NCBI RefSeq assembly: GCF_000230995.2
Contig: NC_019973.1
Coordinates: forward strand, 1,998,001-2,062,000
Source: Mesorhizobium australicum WSM2073
GTDB taxonomy: Bacteria > Pseudomonadota > Alphaproteobacteria > Rhizobiales > Rhizobiaceae
Length of the DNA: 64,000 bases
Direction: 5' to 3'
The notes beneath the pieces are model-generated. The model had not been told where the DNA came from. It saw nothing but the letters and a program-made list of their open reading frames with translations, and searched no databases. The translations under genes and the position numbers were made by a program. Below, one piece after another: positions 51,071-60,037 of this stretch (its first letter is position 1; each line of letters starts with the position of its first letter).

Positions 51071-52525
51071 TTATCCCACCGCGCTCAACAGCGCCGTCAT
51101 CATGTCGTCGATGGTCTTCATCATCCGGGCGGATGCCTGATAGGTGTGCTCGAGATCGAGCATCAGCGACATTTCCTGATCGACATTGACGCCGGTTGCG
51201 TTGGACAAGGCATCGGCACTGCGCTGTGCCAGGGCTTCCTTGGCGTCGGCGGCGGTCGAAGCCTGCTGACGAACGCCCTGCAACCAGCCGATCGAATTGG
51301 CGGCGTAGTCGGCAACGCTGGAGGTTGCCGAAATCCCGGCCAAGGGATCGAACGTCATCGGCTTGTCGAGCTGGTCGCCATAGGCGACCAGAAGGTTGGA
51401 GTATGAAGCCCCGCCAGTGGTGTTGGCGACGTAGGCGACGCCATTGGCCCCCCCATCGCGCAGCAATGTCGGGTTGCCGCCGGTGCTGGGATCCATCGCG
51501 GCATTGATCTTGATCGTTCCAGCAAGGCCGTCGACGAGCGTGCCCGCGGCTGGCACCGCCGGTGCGCCCGACCAGGTGAACAGGCCCGCCGCATTGGGCA
51601 TCGACGGTGCCGTTTCGGCAAAGGCGGTGATCAGGCCGCGCGCGGTTTCGTCGAGCTGGCTCTGCATGGTCGAGGCGACGCCGTCGCGCAATTGCAGCAG
51701 GCCGGCAATGGTGCCGCTGGCGGTGGTGTTGCCGCCGCTGCCCGCCGAGACCGGTACGTTGTCGATATAGACCGTGTTGCCGGCCGCACCCGCGGCGTAC
51801 CCCGAAGACGGGGCGAAGCTGACGGTGCGTGGGATCGTCTCGAACAATGTCGTGCCGTCACCCGTGGTGATGACCATGTCGTTGTCGCCACGCGTGAAGG
51901 TCGACACCGGAATGTAATTGGCGATCTTCTTCAACAATGCGTCGCGTTGGTCGAGCGCATCGGAAACGTCGGTGCCTGAACGGGTTCCGGACATGACCGC
52001 GGTGTTGGCATCCTGGAACTGGTTGAGCAGCGAGTTGAGATCCTTGACGGCGGTATCGATCTGGCCGTCGGTTTGGGTACGAAAATCCTGAATGGCCTTG
52101 GAGCCTTCATTGAGGGACCGCACCACCTGTTTGGCCGCGTCGATGACGCTCGAGCCAAGATTCTGGTTGGACGGCGAGGTGGCGTACAGCTGCAGCGCCT
52201 GCTGCAGATTGCCGATCGCTGTCGAAGGCGAGGAGGCGTTGTCGACGCCATTCACCGATACGTCGAGCTGATCCATGCCGTTGTAGAGCGCGCTCTGGCC
52301 GGCATAGGCGGACAGAGCGCCGAGGTTCTGGCGAAACAGCAGGTCGTTGGCCGCACGCTGGACATCAACCGAACGCGCGCCGGGCGTCGTGCTGGTGACC
52401 AGCGCGATGCGGCGCGAATAGTTCGGATTGTCGGCGTCTGCCACGTTGCGCGTGACGACGCTTGTCTGCCGCGAGGTGGCCAGAAGCGCCGATTGGGCGA
52501 TGCTCAGTGCGGAGGAAAGCGACAT
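51071..52525 (-). CDS. flgK: Flagellar hook-associated protein 1, FlgK
   Basis: A 484-residue junction protein. The N-terminus SLSSALSIAQSALLATSRQTS with NPNYSRR is the family hallmark. The C-terminus (VNVDQEMSLMLDLEHTYQA) holds the conserved helical D0 end. A less conserved beta domain fills the middle. Export chaperone may be the FlgN-like protein at 35423. Confidence 0.95.
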   Translation of the reverse strand: MSLSSALSIAQSALLATSRQTSVVTRNVADADNPNYSRRIALVTSTTPGARSVDVQRAANDLLFRQNLGALSAYAGQSALYNGMDQLDVSVNGVDNASSPSTAIGNLQQALQLYATSPSNQNLGSSVIDAAKQVVRSLNEGSKAIQDFRTQTDGQIDTAVKDLNSLLNQFQDANTAVMSGTRSGTDVSDALDQRDALLKKIANYIPVSTFTRGDNDMVITTGDGTTLFETIPRTVSFAPSSGYAAGAAGNTVYIDNVPVSAGSGGNTTASGTIAGLLQLRDGVASTMQSQLDETARGLITAFAETAPSMPNAAGLFTWSGAPAVPAAGTLVDGLAGTIKINAAMDPSTGGNPTLLRDGGANGVAYVANTTGGASYSNLLVAYGDQLDKPMTFDPLAGISATSSVADYAANSIGWLQGVRQQASTAADAKEALAQRSADALSNATGVNVDQEMSLMLDLEHTYQASARMMKTIDDMMTALLSAVG

Positions 52526-52552
52526 GCTGGTCTTTCACGGGCGAAGCCCGGT

Positions 52553-53812
52553 TTATCTCTTCAGGTTGACAAGGACGTCCATCAGGTCGGAACCGGTCTG
52601 GAAGACTTTGGAATTGGCGGTGTAGCTGCGCTGGGCCGCGATCATGTCGGTCAATTCCTCGGCGATATCGACGTTGGAATTTTCGAGCGCGCCCGAGATG
52701 ATCGAACCGGCCTTGCCTTCGTTGGCAAAGCCGACACGGACCGCACCGGAGTCGGTGCCTTGCGCGTAGACATTGCCAGGCAGCGCCTTGAGCTGGTCAG
52801 GGCTCTGCACGTCAGCCAGCGGAATTTTGTAGAGCGGCTTGGAGGTGCCGTCCTTGTACTGGGCGTAGATGGTGCCGTCCTTGCTGATCTGCACCTTGTC
52901 GATGGTGCTCGGCGCGTTGCCGTTCACCTGGGCGTCGGTGACGGTGAAGCCGGTGCCGAGCTGGGTCAGCTTCGACAGGTCGAGGGCAAGGCTGGCGCCG
53001 CCCGGTACGGTGAATGAAACGCCGGTCGGGGTGCCGGTGAGCTTGCCGGTGGTGGTATCGAAGGTCAGGTTGGCCGTGCCCAGGGCGCCGCCGGCAGCGT
53101 AGGGGAAGCCAGTTCCGGCTGTCGCCTTCGACTGGTCGAAGACCGCCACCTCCCAGGTGCCTGCGCCGGTGTTGGTGAAATAGACGTCGAGCAACTTCTT
53201 GTTGCCGAGATTGTCATAGGCGACCATCGACGATTTCGAGGTATACTGCGCTCCCGCCGAGTTCGTGCTGGGCAGGTTGATGGCAGCGACCGGTGTCGCA
53301 CCTGCCGGCAGATTGCCGCTGAAATTGCCTTGGGTGCTCGGCGTCGCGGTCAGTCCCTGGTCGGAGATGACAACCGGCTCGAGACCTTCGAAGCCGTTCA
53401 CCGTGGCCGCCGGCGTGCCATTGGCGTAGCTGTAGGCCATCAGCTGGAAACCGGCGGCATTGACCAGCCGGCCCTGTGCGTCGGGAACGAAGGCGCCGGC
53501 GCGGGTCAGGAAAGGCGTGCCGCTTGGATCCTGGACGACGAAGAAACCATCGCCGCTGACGGCAAGGTCGGAGACCGAGGTCGTGTATTGAAGTACGCCC
53601 GGATCGCTGACCGCCTGGCGGATGGTGGTGGTGACGCCGCCGGAATTATAGGCGCCACCGGTCGACGGCATGATCAATGTCGAAAATTCGGCCGAGGACC
53701 GCTTGTAGCCGGTGGTATCGGAGTTGGCGATGTTGTCGGCTGTCGTCGACAGGCGGTTCGCCTGGGCGTTCATGCCCGAAACGCCGGTCCGCATCATTCC
53801 GTAGAGGCTCAT
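52553..53812 (-). CDS. flgE: Flagellar hook protein FlgE
   Basis: A 419-residue hook protein with N-terminal MRTGVSGMNAQANRLSTTADNIANSDTTGYK-type rod/hook signature (split here: GVSGMNAQANRLSTTADNI) and C-terminal ENSNVDIAEELTDMIAAQRSY as typical in the axial family. It is 27 nt from flgK and 80 nt after ftcR. Confidence 0.95.
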   Translation of the reverse strand: MSLYGMMRTGVSGMNAQANRLSTTADNIANSDTTGYKRSSAEFSTLIMPSTGGAYNSGGVTTTIRQAVSDPGVLQYTTSVSDLAVSGDGFFVVQDPSGTPFLTRAGAFVPDAQGRLVNAAGFQLMAYSYANGTPAATVNGFEGLEPVVISDQGLTATPSTQGNFSGNLPAGATPVAAINLPSTNSAGAQYTSKSSMVAYDNLGNKKLLDVYFTNTGAGTWEVAVFDQSKATAGTGFPYAAGGALGTANLTFDTTTGKLTGTPTGVSFTVPGGASLALDLSKLTQLGTGFTVTDAQVNGNAPSTIDKVQISKDGTIYAQYKDGTSKPLYKIPLADVQSPDQLKALPGNVYAQGTDSGAVRVGFANEGKAGSIISGALENSNVDIAEELTDMIAAQRSYTANSKVFQTGSDLMDVLVNLKR

Positions 53813-53891
53813 CGAGATGTCTCCGCAATATCCATGCCACTGGCTTCGAGGCTACGCGTCCTGTCTTGCGCGAGGCTGGCGCGGTGCCGCA

Positions 53892-54560
53892 TCAGAACAC
53901 GAGCCGGTAGCCGAGGAAGCGCTTGGAATCGATCGGGTCGGTGCCCAGCTTCTCGCGCAGTTTCTTGCGCAACTTGCTGATGTGGCTTTCAACCACGTTC
54001 TCTTCGACCTCTTCGTCGAAGATGCCGTAAATGGCATTAAACACCTGGGTCTTGGTGACGCGGCGGCCACGGTTGCTCGCCAGATATTCCAGGATACGGC
54101 GCTCGCGGCGCGGCAAGGGCAGCGGCTGCCCGTCGATCTCGGGATCGCGGCCGTCCATGAAGATGCGCATGGCGCCGATCTCGGTATAGGCGACGTCCTC
54201 GCTGGCGCGGCGGCGGATGGCGGTGATGCGGGCCAGGATTTCGCGGATGTGCACCGGCTTGCGGATGACGTCATCGACGCCGCTCTCGAACAACCGCAGC
54301 GTGTTTTCCAGCGAATGCTGCTCGCTGAGCGCAATGACCGGAGCTCCGGTGCGGTCGCGGATCTGGCGCGGCGAGATCGCGCCGTCGCGACAGTCGCCGA
54401 TCAGGAAGGCCCGCACCGATCGCAGATCGGTGTCGGCGGCCGAGTTGACCCACTCGCCGAACTCGCCCGGCGCGAAACCGGCGCAGGCGATCCCCTCGCG
54501 GTCGAAAAGTGAATTGTAGCCCTCTGTCACGAGCTCTCGCTCGTCAACGATAACGATCAT
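53892..54560 (-). CDS. ftcR: Flagellar two-component-type regulator FtcR (Rem-like)
   Basis: An OmpR-type regulator of 222 residues. In Brucella FtcR and in Sinorhizobium Rem drive flagellar transcription. The ATG at 54560 gives MIVIVDERE (acidic pocket) with Asp56 in FLIGDCRDG as the likely phosphoacceptor and RKPVH with the conserved lysine. The C-terminal winged helix shows [20 protein letters not shown] and [13 protein letters not shown]. No cognate kinase is seen. Placed just upstream of flgE. Confidence 0.93.
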   Translation of the reverse strand: MIVIVDERELVTEGYNSLFDREGIACAGFAPGEFGEWVNSAADTDLRSVRAFLIGDCRDGAISPRQIRDRTGAPVIALSEQHSLENTLRLFESGVDDVIRKPVHIREILARITAIRRRASEDVAYTEIGAMRIFMDGRDPEIDGQPLPLPRRERRILEYLASNRGRRVTKTQVFNAIYGIFDEEVEENVVESHISKLRKKLREKLGTDPIDSKRFLGYRLVF

Positions 54561-54783
54561 CGGCCCCGCCTCCGAATCAGCATATTTGCCCCGTGGGGAA
54601 AGGCGTATCCGCTGGCGGGAATCCTGAACAACCGTCATTTCTTGTAACTAGTTTCTTGGGAGTCCGGAATCGTATCGGTTGCATTAGCGTGCAGCCAGAT
54701 ATGCTTGGGGGTCCAAGTCTCGGCCAAGTCGAATCGATCGCTTCGCAGCCACGGGACTGATGTATTAGAAGTGGAAAATGCGC

Positions 54784-55374
54784 TTACGGGTTGCAGAAGG
54801 CGCGTGCGTTCGTGGTCCATTTGCCGAAGCCGGTGGCCACCATGTTGGCGATCACCCTGCAGACATAGACCTTCTGCGCCGGGTCGTTGTCGGGTCCGGC
54901 ATGATAGCGGGCGACGGCCATGGACCAGGTCTCATGGCGGGCATGGAGGCTGGCCAGGAAGCGTGCCGCGTAGTCGACGTTCTGGCGCGGGTCGAGCATG
55001 TCCTCGACGTTGCGGAAATGCGAGGCATGGTAGTGATGGTTGATCTGCATGCAGCCGAGATCGATCAGCGTCTTGCCCTCGCGCTGGGCGTTGGCGAAGG
55101 CGGCAAGCGCTTCGTCCCGGCTTCTCGGGAAGACTGCTTTTCCCTCTATATTCAAGGCATTGGGTTGAAGGCTGCCCTTGTTTCCGGTTTCCGTCAACCC
55201 GACGGCATAGAGGATGCCGGCAGGCACGCCATAGCGGTCGGCGGCACGCAGGATCTCTGGTTCGCAAGGATTGGTGGCGGCGCCCGCGCTGCTCGCGAGG
55301 CTAGATAAAAACATCGCCGCCAGCGCGCTCGCGAGAAGGCGAAGCGGCGCGGCCATGTGCTTGCGCTTCATCAT
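54784..55374 (-). CDS. Lytic transglycosylase (SLT family) in the motility operon
   Basis: A 196-residue periplasmic lytic transglycosylase. Signal peptide about 1-30 from ATG 55374 (AAGGGG 5 nt upstream). The SLT fold shows PAGILYAVGLTETGNKG with the catalytic glutamate, IDLGCMQINHHYHASHF and VARYHAGPDND. It overlaps the end of fliK by 74 nt in another frame. It probably opens peptidoglycan for rod passage or stator anchoring, replacing the missing FlgJ muramidase domain. Confidence 0.88.
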   Translation of the reverse strand: MMKRKHMAAPLRLLASALAAMFLSSLASSAGAATNPCEPEILRAADRYGVPAGILYAVGLTETGNKGSLQPNALNIEGKAVFPRSRDEALAAFANAQREGKTLIDLGCMQINHHYHASHFRNVEDMLDPRQNVDYAARFLASLHARHETWSMAVARYHAGPDNDPAQKVYVCRVIANMVATGFGKWTTNARAFCNP

Positions 55375-56680
55375 GATTACCCCTTGCGGATTGCTGACCT
55401 GACTGCTGGCCGCCGGTTCCACTGTTGCCGCCGCCGGAATTTCCGGGCTGGAAGGATGACGGATCGCGGCCGGGTGCAGCGCTCATCGAGGCGGTTGCAT
55501 CCGTGCGGGTTGTAGAGGGAATTGCTACCGAAGGTTGCAGAATGGTGACCTTGTCAACCTCGAAGCCCAGCCCGCGCAGCGACTTGACGATCGCCTCGCT
55601 GTCGCTGGAAAGCCGGCGATAGGCATCGTGTGTTTCGGGCTTCAATTCAATCGACAGTTGTTCTCCGGAGAGCCGAAGATGGGCCGTGACCATGCCCAGT
55701 TCGGCCGGGTGAAGTTCGATCTTCAACACATGTGTCGGAACGGCAACAGAGCCTGTCAGCTGAGCGGTCGCGGAGGCCGTGGAAAGCGCCTGGTTCGGAC
55801 CGCCATCGGCTGAAATGGCGCCGATCACGTTGAGGGCTGCCTGGCTTATCGGTGCCTGCGGCGGGGCGGGGAAGCTGCGCTCGGAAACGACGTCGATGCG
55901 TGCCGCCGCCGACTGCTGTTTTCCCGGCTCGGACCGCAACGCGGACTGGAGATCGGCGATCGATTTCAACTGCGGCGCCGCCTGCTTCGTCTCCACGCCC
56001 GGAACGTCCGCAGGCGCCTCGGGCAAGGGGCCGGCCGTGACCATACTGTCATGTTTAGGGGCGCCGGCGGCATCGCGAATGAGCCGGCCGTCGAGTTTCG
56101 TCAACGGTCCGTCGACCAGCGATACCCGCTCGGGCTTGGCCATGGGTTCGAGACCGTCACGCCCGGCGGCGGATTTCTGCCGGTGGGCCTTCGGCGGAAG
56201 CTGTCCAACGACCGCGGCGTCCTGTCCCGTTCCGGCCGCGCTCTGGTCGTCCGTTTTGGCCGGTGTCGAGAAATGGCGCAGGTCATGAAACGCCATCAGC
56301 AGCGCTAGATGCTCGTCGAGTGGCGTCGCGCCCGATTCGGCGGCCGGCGCGTCGGCATCGGCATCCTTGTCCGTCCCGGCGTCCTTGCCGTCCTTCATGG
56401 ATTTCGCGGCAGACGATCCGCTCGGCGTGGTCCTTGCCTTGCCGGCGGGCCTAGGCTCGTCCTCGCCTGCCTTTGCCGCGAGCTCCGCGGCAAGCTTGCT
56501 CCACCGCGGATCGCGGGAGCCTGGCTCGGCCGGTGGCTGCTTCTCCGAATGGGCAGGGCTTGCGCCGCCGTGCACCATCCCTCCGAACCCGGTGTCGTCC
56601 TTCTTTCCGGACGCGGCCGGCTTCTCGGCCGTGCGCGCGGCGGTAAATCCGGGCAGGGCCGGGCCGAGGCTGGGGGTCAT
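55301..56680 (-). CDS. fliK: Flagellar hook-length control protein FliK (rhizobial MotD)
   Basis: A 459-residue protein. A long low-complexity N-terminal two thirds (Ala, Pro, Lys, Asp) is followed by a FliK C-terminal domain at about 330-410 (LKIELHPAELGMVTAHLRLSG, then SLRGLGFEVDKVTI). The rhizobial gene at this spot was once named motD and is now seen as fliK. Start overlaps the motC stop by 4 nt. Confidence 0.88.
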   Translation of the reverse strand: MTPSLGPALPGFTAARTAEKPAASGKKDDTGFGGMVHGGASPAHSEKQPPAEPGSRDPRWSKLAAELAAKAGEDEPRPAGKARTTPSGSSAAKSMKDGKDAGTDKDADADAPAAESGATPLDEHLALLMAFHDLRHFSTPAKTDDQSAAGTGQDAAVVGQLPPKAHRQKSAAGRDGLEPMAKPERVSLVDGPLTKLDGRLIRDAAGAPKHDSMVTAGPLPEAPADVPGVETKQAAPQLKSIADLQSALRSEPGKQQSAAARIDVVSERSFPAPPQAPISQAALNVIGAISADGGPNQALSTASATAQLTGSVAVPTHVLKIELHPAELGMVTAHLRLSGEQLSIELKPETHDAYRRLSSDSEAIVKSLRGLGFEVDKVTILQPSVAIPSTTRTDATASMSAAPGRDPSSFQPGNSGGGNSGTGGQQSGQQSARGNHDEAQAHGRAASPSRERAGGDVFI

Positions 56681-58053
56681 TTCGGGGCGGCTCCAAGCAT
56701 CTGGTCGATCAGGTCTAGCTGTCGACGGGTTTTCGTCATGGCGGCGTCGGTCGGGTCTGTCGTGTCGGCGCTGGCCGCGACCGCCGGGGCCGATGCCGGC
56801 AGGACGGTTGCCGCGTCGGTTGCCGGCGCGGATGTGTTCGGCGCAGCGGGCGCAGCGGGCGCAGCGGCCAGGGGCGCCAAGGCCGGCTTCTCGGACACGG
56901 CACCCTCGACGGGTGGCAATCCGGCGGCATCCGTGGTCGATGCGGCCGCAATTTCGGGTTCGGGCGATGGTACGACCGGCGCGGGCGCCGGATTTGCGAC
57001 CGGAAGGGAAGCAGGCGGCGCCACCACTTCGCCGGCGATCGCCTGGGCCGCGTCGAGCAAGGCCCGGTCGCCGTCCGATAATTTGCTGCGGTCGATCTTG
57101 CCAAGTTTGGTGCGCACGTCCTCGATCGTATCGGAGGTCACCGTGGACAGGCTGGAATAGAGCAGGGCGCGCGGATCGCCCTGGTTGGTGTTGCCGTCGC
57201 GACCCTGTTCGGCCCTCGCCGAGGCGAAGGCCGACAAGTCACTCATGCCGTCAATCGCGGCGCGGCGCGCGATACGCAGATAGATCACCTTCTCGCGCTC
57301 GGGGTCCATCATCGAGGTGATGTCGGCCAGCTTGTCCTGGCTGATCGACATATGCAGTGCAATGACGCCGGAGACGAAGGAGTCGGCGAACTGGCTGGCG
57401 TAAGGCGAATAGAGGTAGCGCTCGACATATTGGGTGGAGGCAAGCGCGAACCGCGCCGCGTCGCCCTGCGTCACGGCAATGCCGACCGAGCGCCGCAAGG
57501 CCGCTTCCTCGACCAGAGTGCCGGGGCTGAGCAGCTTGGCTTCATCGAGCAGCGTGAGTGCGGCCGCCGGCTGATCCGGGGCAAGCAATGACCCTTTGAC
57601 CAAAGCGAGGAACGCGCCGAGGTCGCCTGGCAGGGTCATTGGGTCGATCGGCCTCAGGGCTTCGATCGCCTCGCCTGGCCGGCCGTTCAGATAGTCGATC
57701 ACCCCTTTGGCCATGGCAAGGTTCCGCGGATCGGAGGCGGCGCGCGATACGGCCGCCTCGACGGTCACCGGATTGCCGCCGCTCATGCCGTAGACCAGCA
57801 ACGCGCGAAAATTCTTGGGATCCTTGAAATCCTCGGCGTCCGCCGCGCGCAAACGCGCATCGGTCATCTCGAGCAGCTTGGCCTGCATCGGCATCGCGGC
57901 ATGATCGCCGGCCGCGATGCGGTCCTGAACGAGCTGCAGCGAGCGGACCAACTGATAAGGCTGCAGCGTGTCCTGGGCGAGGCCCGCAGACGGACAAGCC
58001 GTGGCCAGCAGCAACAGGCCTATCATGCGGCTGGTGAGCGCCGCCCGTTTCAT
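56677..58053 (-). CDS. motC: Periplasmic motility protein MotC
   Basis: A 458-residue secreted protein. Signal peptide about 1-26 (MIGLLLLATACPSAGLA). A helical, TPR-like body (AVSRAASDPRNLAMAKGVIDYLNGRPGEAIEAL) is followed by an Ala/Pro-rich tail. In rhizobia MotC stabilises the MotB stator in the periplasm. Starts 4 nt inside the motB stop and ends 4 nt inside fliK. Confidence 0.92.
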   Translation of the reverse strand: MKRAALTSRMIGLLLLATACPSAGLAQDTLQPYQLVRSLQLVQDRIAAGDHAAMPMQAKLLEMTDARLRAADAEDFKDPKNFRALLVYGMSGGNPVTVEAAVSRAASDPRNLAMAKGVIDYLNGRPGEAIEALRPIDPMTLPGDLGAFLALVKGSLLAPDQPAAALTLLDEAKLLSPGTLVEEAALRRSVGIAVTQGDAARFALASTQYVERYLYSPYASQFADSFVSGVIALHMSISQDKLADITSMMDPEREKVIYLRIARRAAIDGMSDLSAFASARAEQGRDGNTNQGDPRALLYSSLSTVTSDTIEDVRTKLGKIDRSKLSDGDRALLDAAQAIAGEVVAPPASLPVANPAPAPVVPSPEPEIAAASTTDAAGLPPVEGAVSEKPALAPLAAAPAAPAAPNTSAPATDAATVLPASAPAVAASADTTDPTDAAMTKTRRQLDLIDQMLGAAPK

Positions 58054-59417
58054 CCGCCGGTTGCCATCAGGATCTCGATGCGGCGGTTGGCCGCCGACAG
58101 CGGATCAGCCGCATCCTTGGGCTGGCGATCGGCGAAGCCGGCAACCTCGGTGATGCGGCGTTCATCGACGCCGCCACGCACGAGCATGTAATAGGCCGAG
58201 TGCGCGCGCGCCGTCGACAGCCGCCAATTGTCGTAGCTGGCACCGCGGAAGGGACGCGCATCGGTGTGACCGTTGATGCTGATGGTGCCTTTCTGGCCAT
58301 TCACGATGCGGCCGATCTTTTCCATCGCCAGCACCAGTTCGCGGCTCGGCACCGCCGAGCCGACCTCGAACATGCCGAAGTCGAGCTGATCGGTGATGGA
58401 GATGACGACACCCTTGTCGGTGGCTTCCACCGAGACGCCGTCATGCAGCTTGTCGCCGGGCTTGAAGGCATCGGCCAGCTGTTGCTTGACGTCGGCGGCG
58501 GCCTTCAGCGCGGCGGCGGTCGGAGCCTTGTCCGTCTCGAATTTTGCGGGCTCCTGCTTCGCTGCGGCCGTGTCCGCCTTGGCCATGTCCGCTGCCTTGC
58601 CGTCTCCAGCCTCGGCCTTGGTATCGCCGGCCTTGGCATCAGCAGTCTTGACCATTGTCGCCGCGGCGTCCTTGCTATCCCCGGCCAGGGGCTCCAGTGG
58701 CGCATCCTTGATCGGCGGCGCCGGCGGCACGGCCTTGACCTTGGCGATTTGTGTCTCGGCAGCCTTGTCGCCGGGCTTGAGCGGATCGCCCTCGACCCTG
58801 GGGCGCTGGGCACTCGCCTCGGCGCCGGGCGCGGCGACCTGCTGCGACCAGAAGTCCGGCTCGAAAGGATCGCGGTAGGACGCGCCGCCCGAGGCGCCCG
58901 TCGCCGGGCCGGAATTCTGCGCGCCGCCATCGCCCTTCTGGCTGACATTCTGCATGACGCCGGTATCCGTGGCGATCTCCGAAAGCACCGCATAGGGGTC
59001 GGCGAAAAGATGCTCGTCGGACTGTTGCGACTGCTGCGGCTCCTGCTTGTCCTGTTTGCGATTGGACGAGCCCGCGGCGCCGGTGCCGTCCTGTCCAGCC
59101 TTGGTGGTCGCTTCCTGCGGGTCGTCGGCCGTCGGCCCGGCCGTGCGCGGTCCATTGCCGAGATCCTTAAGGCCCTTGCGGCTCGATTCGCGGTCGACCA
59201 GCTTGACGGGGTTGAAATAGCTGGCGACGGCCGTCTTGGTCTGTTCGTTGGCGGCATTGATCAGCCACATGACCAGGAAGAAGCACATCATCGCGGTCAT
59301 GAAGTCGGCGAAGGCGATCTTCCAGACGCCGCCATGATGACCTTCGTCGTGGTCGTCATGGCCGCGCCGCACGATGATGATCTCGTGCCTGCCATGATCG
59401 GCTTCGGCGACGCTCAT
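58050..59417 (-). CDS. motB: Flagellar motor stator protein MotB
   Basis: A 455-residue stator protein. The N-terminus is cytosolic, then one transmembrane helix at about 30-52 with the proton-carrying Asp in WKIAFADFMTAMMCFFLVMWL. A long low-complexity linker precedes the OmpA-like peptidoglycan-binding domain (about 330-450, NGHTDARPF and AYYMLVRGGVDERRI). The ATG at 59417 overlaps the FliH-like stop (ATGA). MotA lies outside the window. The linker is longer than in enteric MotB, as usual for rhizobia. Confidence 0.94.
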   Translation of the reverse strand: MSVAEADHGRHEIIIVRRGHDDHDEGHHGGVWKIAFADFMTAMMCFFLVMWLINAANEQTKTAVASYFNPVKLVDRESSRKGLKDLGNGPRTAGPTADDPQEATTKAGQDGTGAAGSSNRKQDKQEPQQSQQSDEHLFADPYAVLSEIATDTGVMQNVSQKGDGGAQNSGPATGASGGASYRDPFEPDFWSQQVAAPGAEASAQRPRVEGDPLKPGDKAAETQIAKVKAVPPAPPIKDAPLEPLAGDSKDAAATMVKTADAKAGDTKAEAGDGKAADMAKADTAAAKQEPAKFETDKAPTAAALKAAADVKQQLADAFKPGDKLHDGVSVEATDKGVVISITDQLDFGMFEVGSAVPSRELVLAMEKIGRIVNGQKGTISINGHTDARPFRGASYDNWRLSTARAHSAYYMLVRGGVDERRITEVAGFADRQPKDAADPLSAANRRIEILMATGG

Positions 59418-60034
59418 GACAGGACCTCGGACAGGGTTACCGACCATTCGGCCATTCGCGTTTCGAACACGGCCTCGTCGATGGTGACCATCAGGTCGAA
59501 GCCGGGCGCCTCGATGAAGTCGAGGTTTGCGGCGCGTGACCCAAGCGACGCCTTCAGCGTTTCGAACAGCGAGAGCGGCCCGCGAACGGCGATGCGCACC
59601 GCTTCGCCATCGCCAACGGCTTCGCGGATCGCGCCGGCGAGCGCTTCGAGCGAGCGCTTCCGCAGATCGTCGCTGACAACGCCGCCGATGATGCGGGCGA
59701 CCGTGGCGGCGACAAGATCCGTCACGCGCGCCTCCATGGCGTCGATGCGCGACGAGACCGCCTTGCCGACATCGCCGCCGAAACTGTCGAGAAAGGCCTT
59801 TGCTTCCTCGGCATTTGCCTGGCGTTCCGCTTGCAGCGCTGCTTCATGGGCCGAGGCAAGCCGTTCGCCGAGCGCCGCCTCCGCCTGGGCAACGGCTTCG
59901 GCGATCAGCGTGCCGATATCGGCCGTCGGTGCTGCCGCCTCGGGCTTGTGCTCGGCGGTGGCCTGCGGCTGGCTGGCGCGTTGCGCGCGCGTGCCGAAAT
60001 CCGGGAGAAGATCAAAGAGGGCTGCGGAGGGCAT
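59414..60034 (-). CDS. fliH: FliH-like flagellar assembly protein
   Basis: A 206-residue helical protein between fliF and motB. A glutamate/alanine-rich coiled-coil stretch (EAVAQAEAALGERLASAHEAAL) leads to a C-terminal domain of the FliH/YscL/ATP synthase delta type (SRIDAMEARVTDLVAATVARII, then IEAPGFDLMVTIDEA). It regulates the FliI ATPase and delivers substrates. Sequence conservation is low, so the call is partly by position. It starts 3 nt after the fliF stop. Confidence 0.72.
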   Translation of the reverse strand: MPSAALFDLLPDFGTRAQRASQPQATAEHKPEAAAPTADIGTLIAEAVAQAEAALGERLASAHEAALQAERQANAEEAKAFLDSFGGDVGKAVSSRIDAMEARVTDLVAATVARIIGGVVSDDLRKRSLEALAGAIREAVGDGEAVRIAVRGPLSLFETLKASLGSRAANLDFIEAPGFDLMVTIDEAVFETRMAEWSVTLSEVLS

Positions 60035-60037
60035 GGT

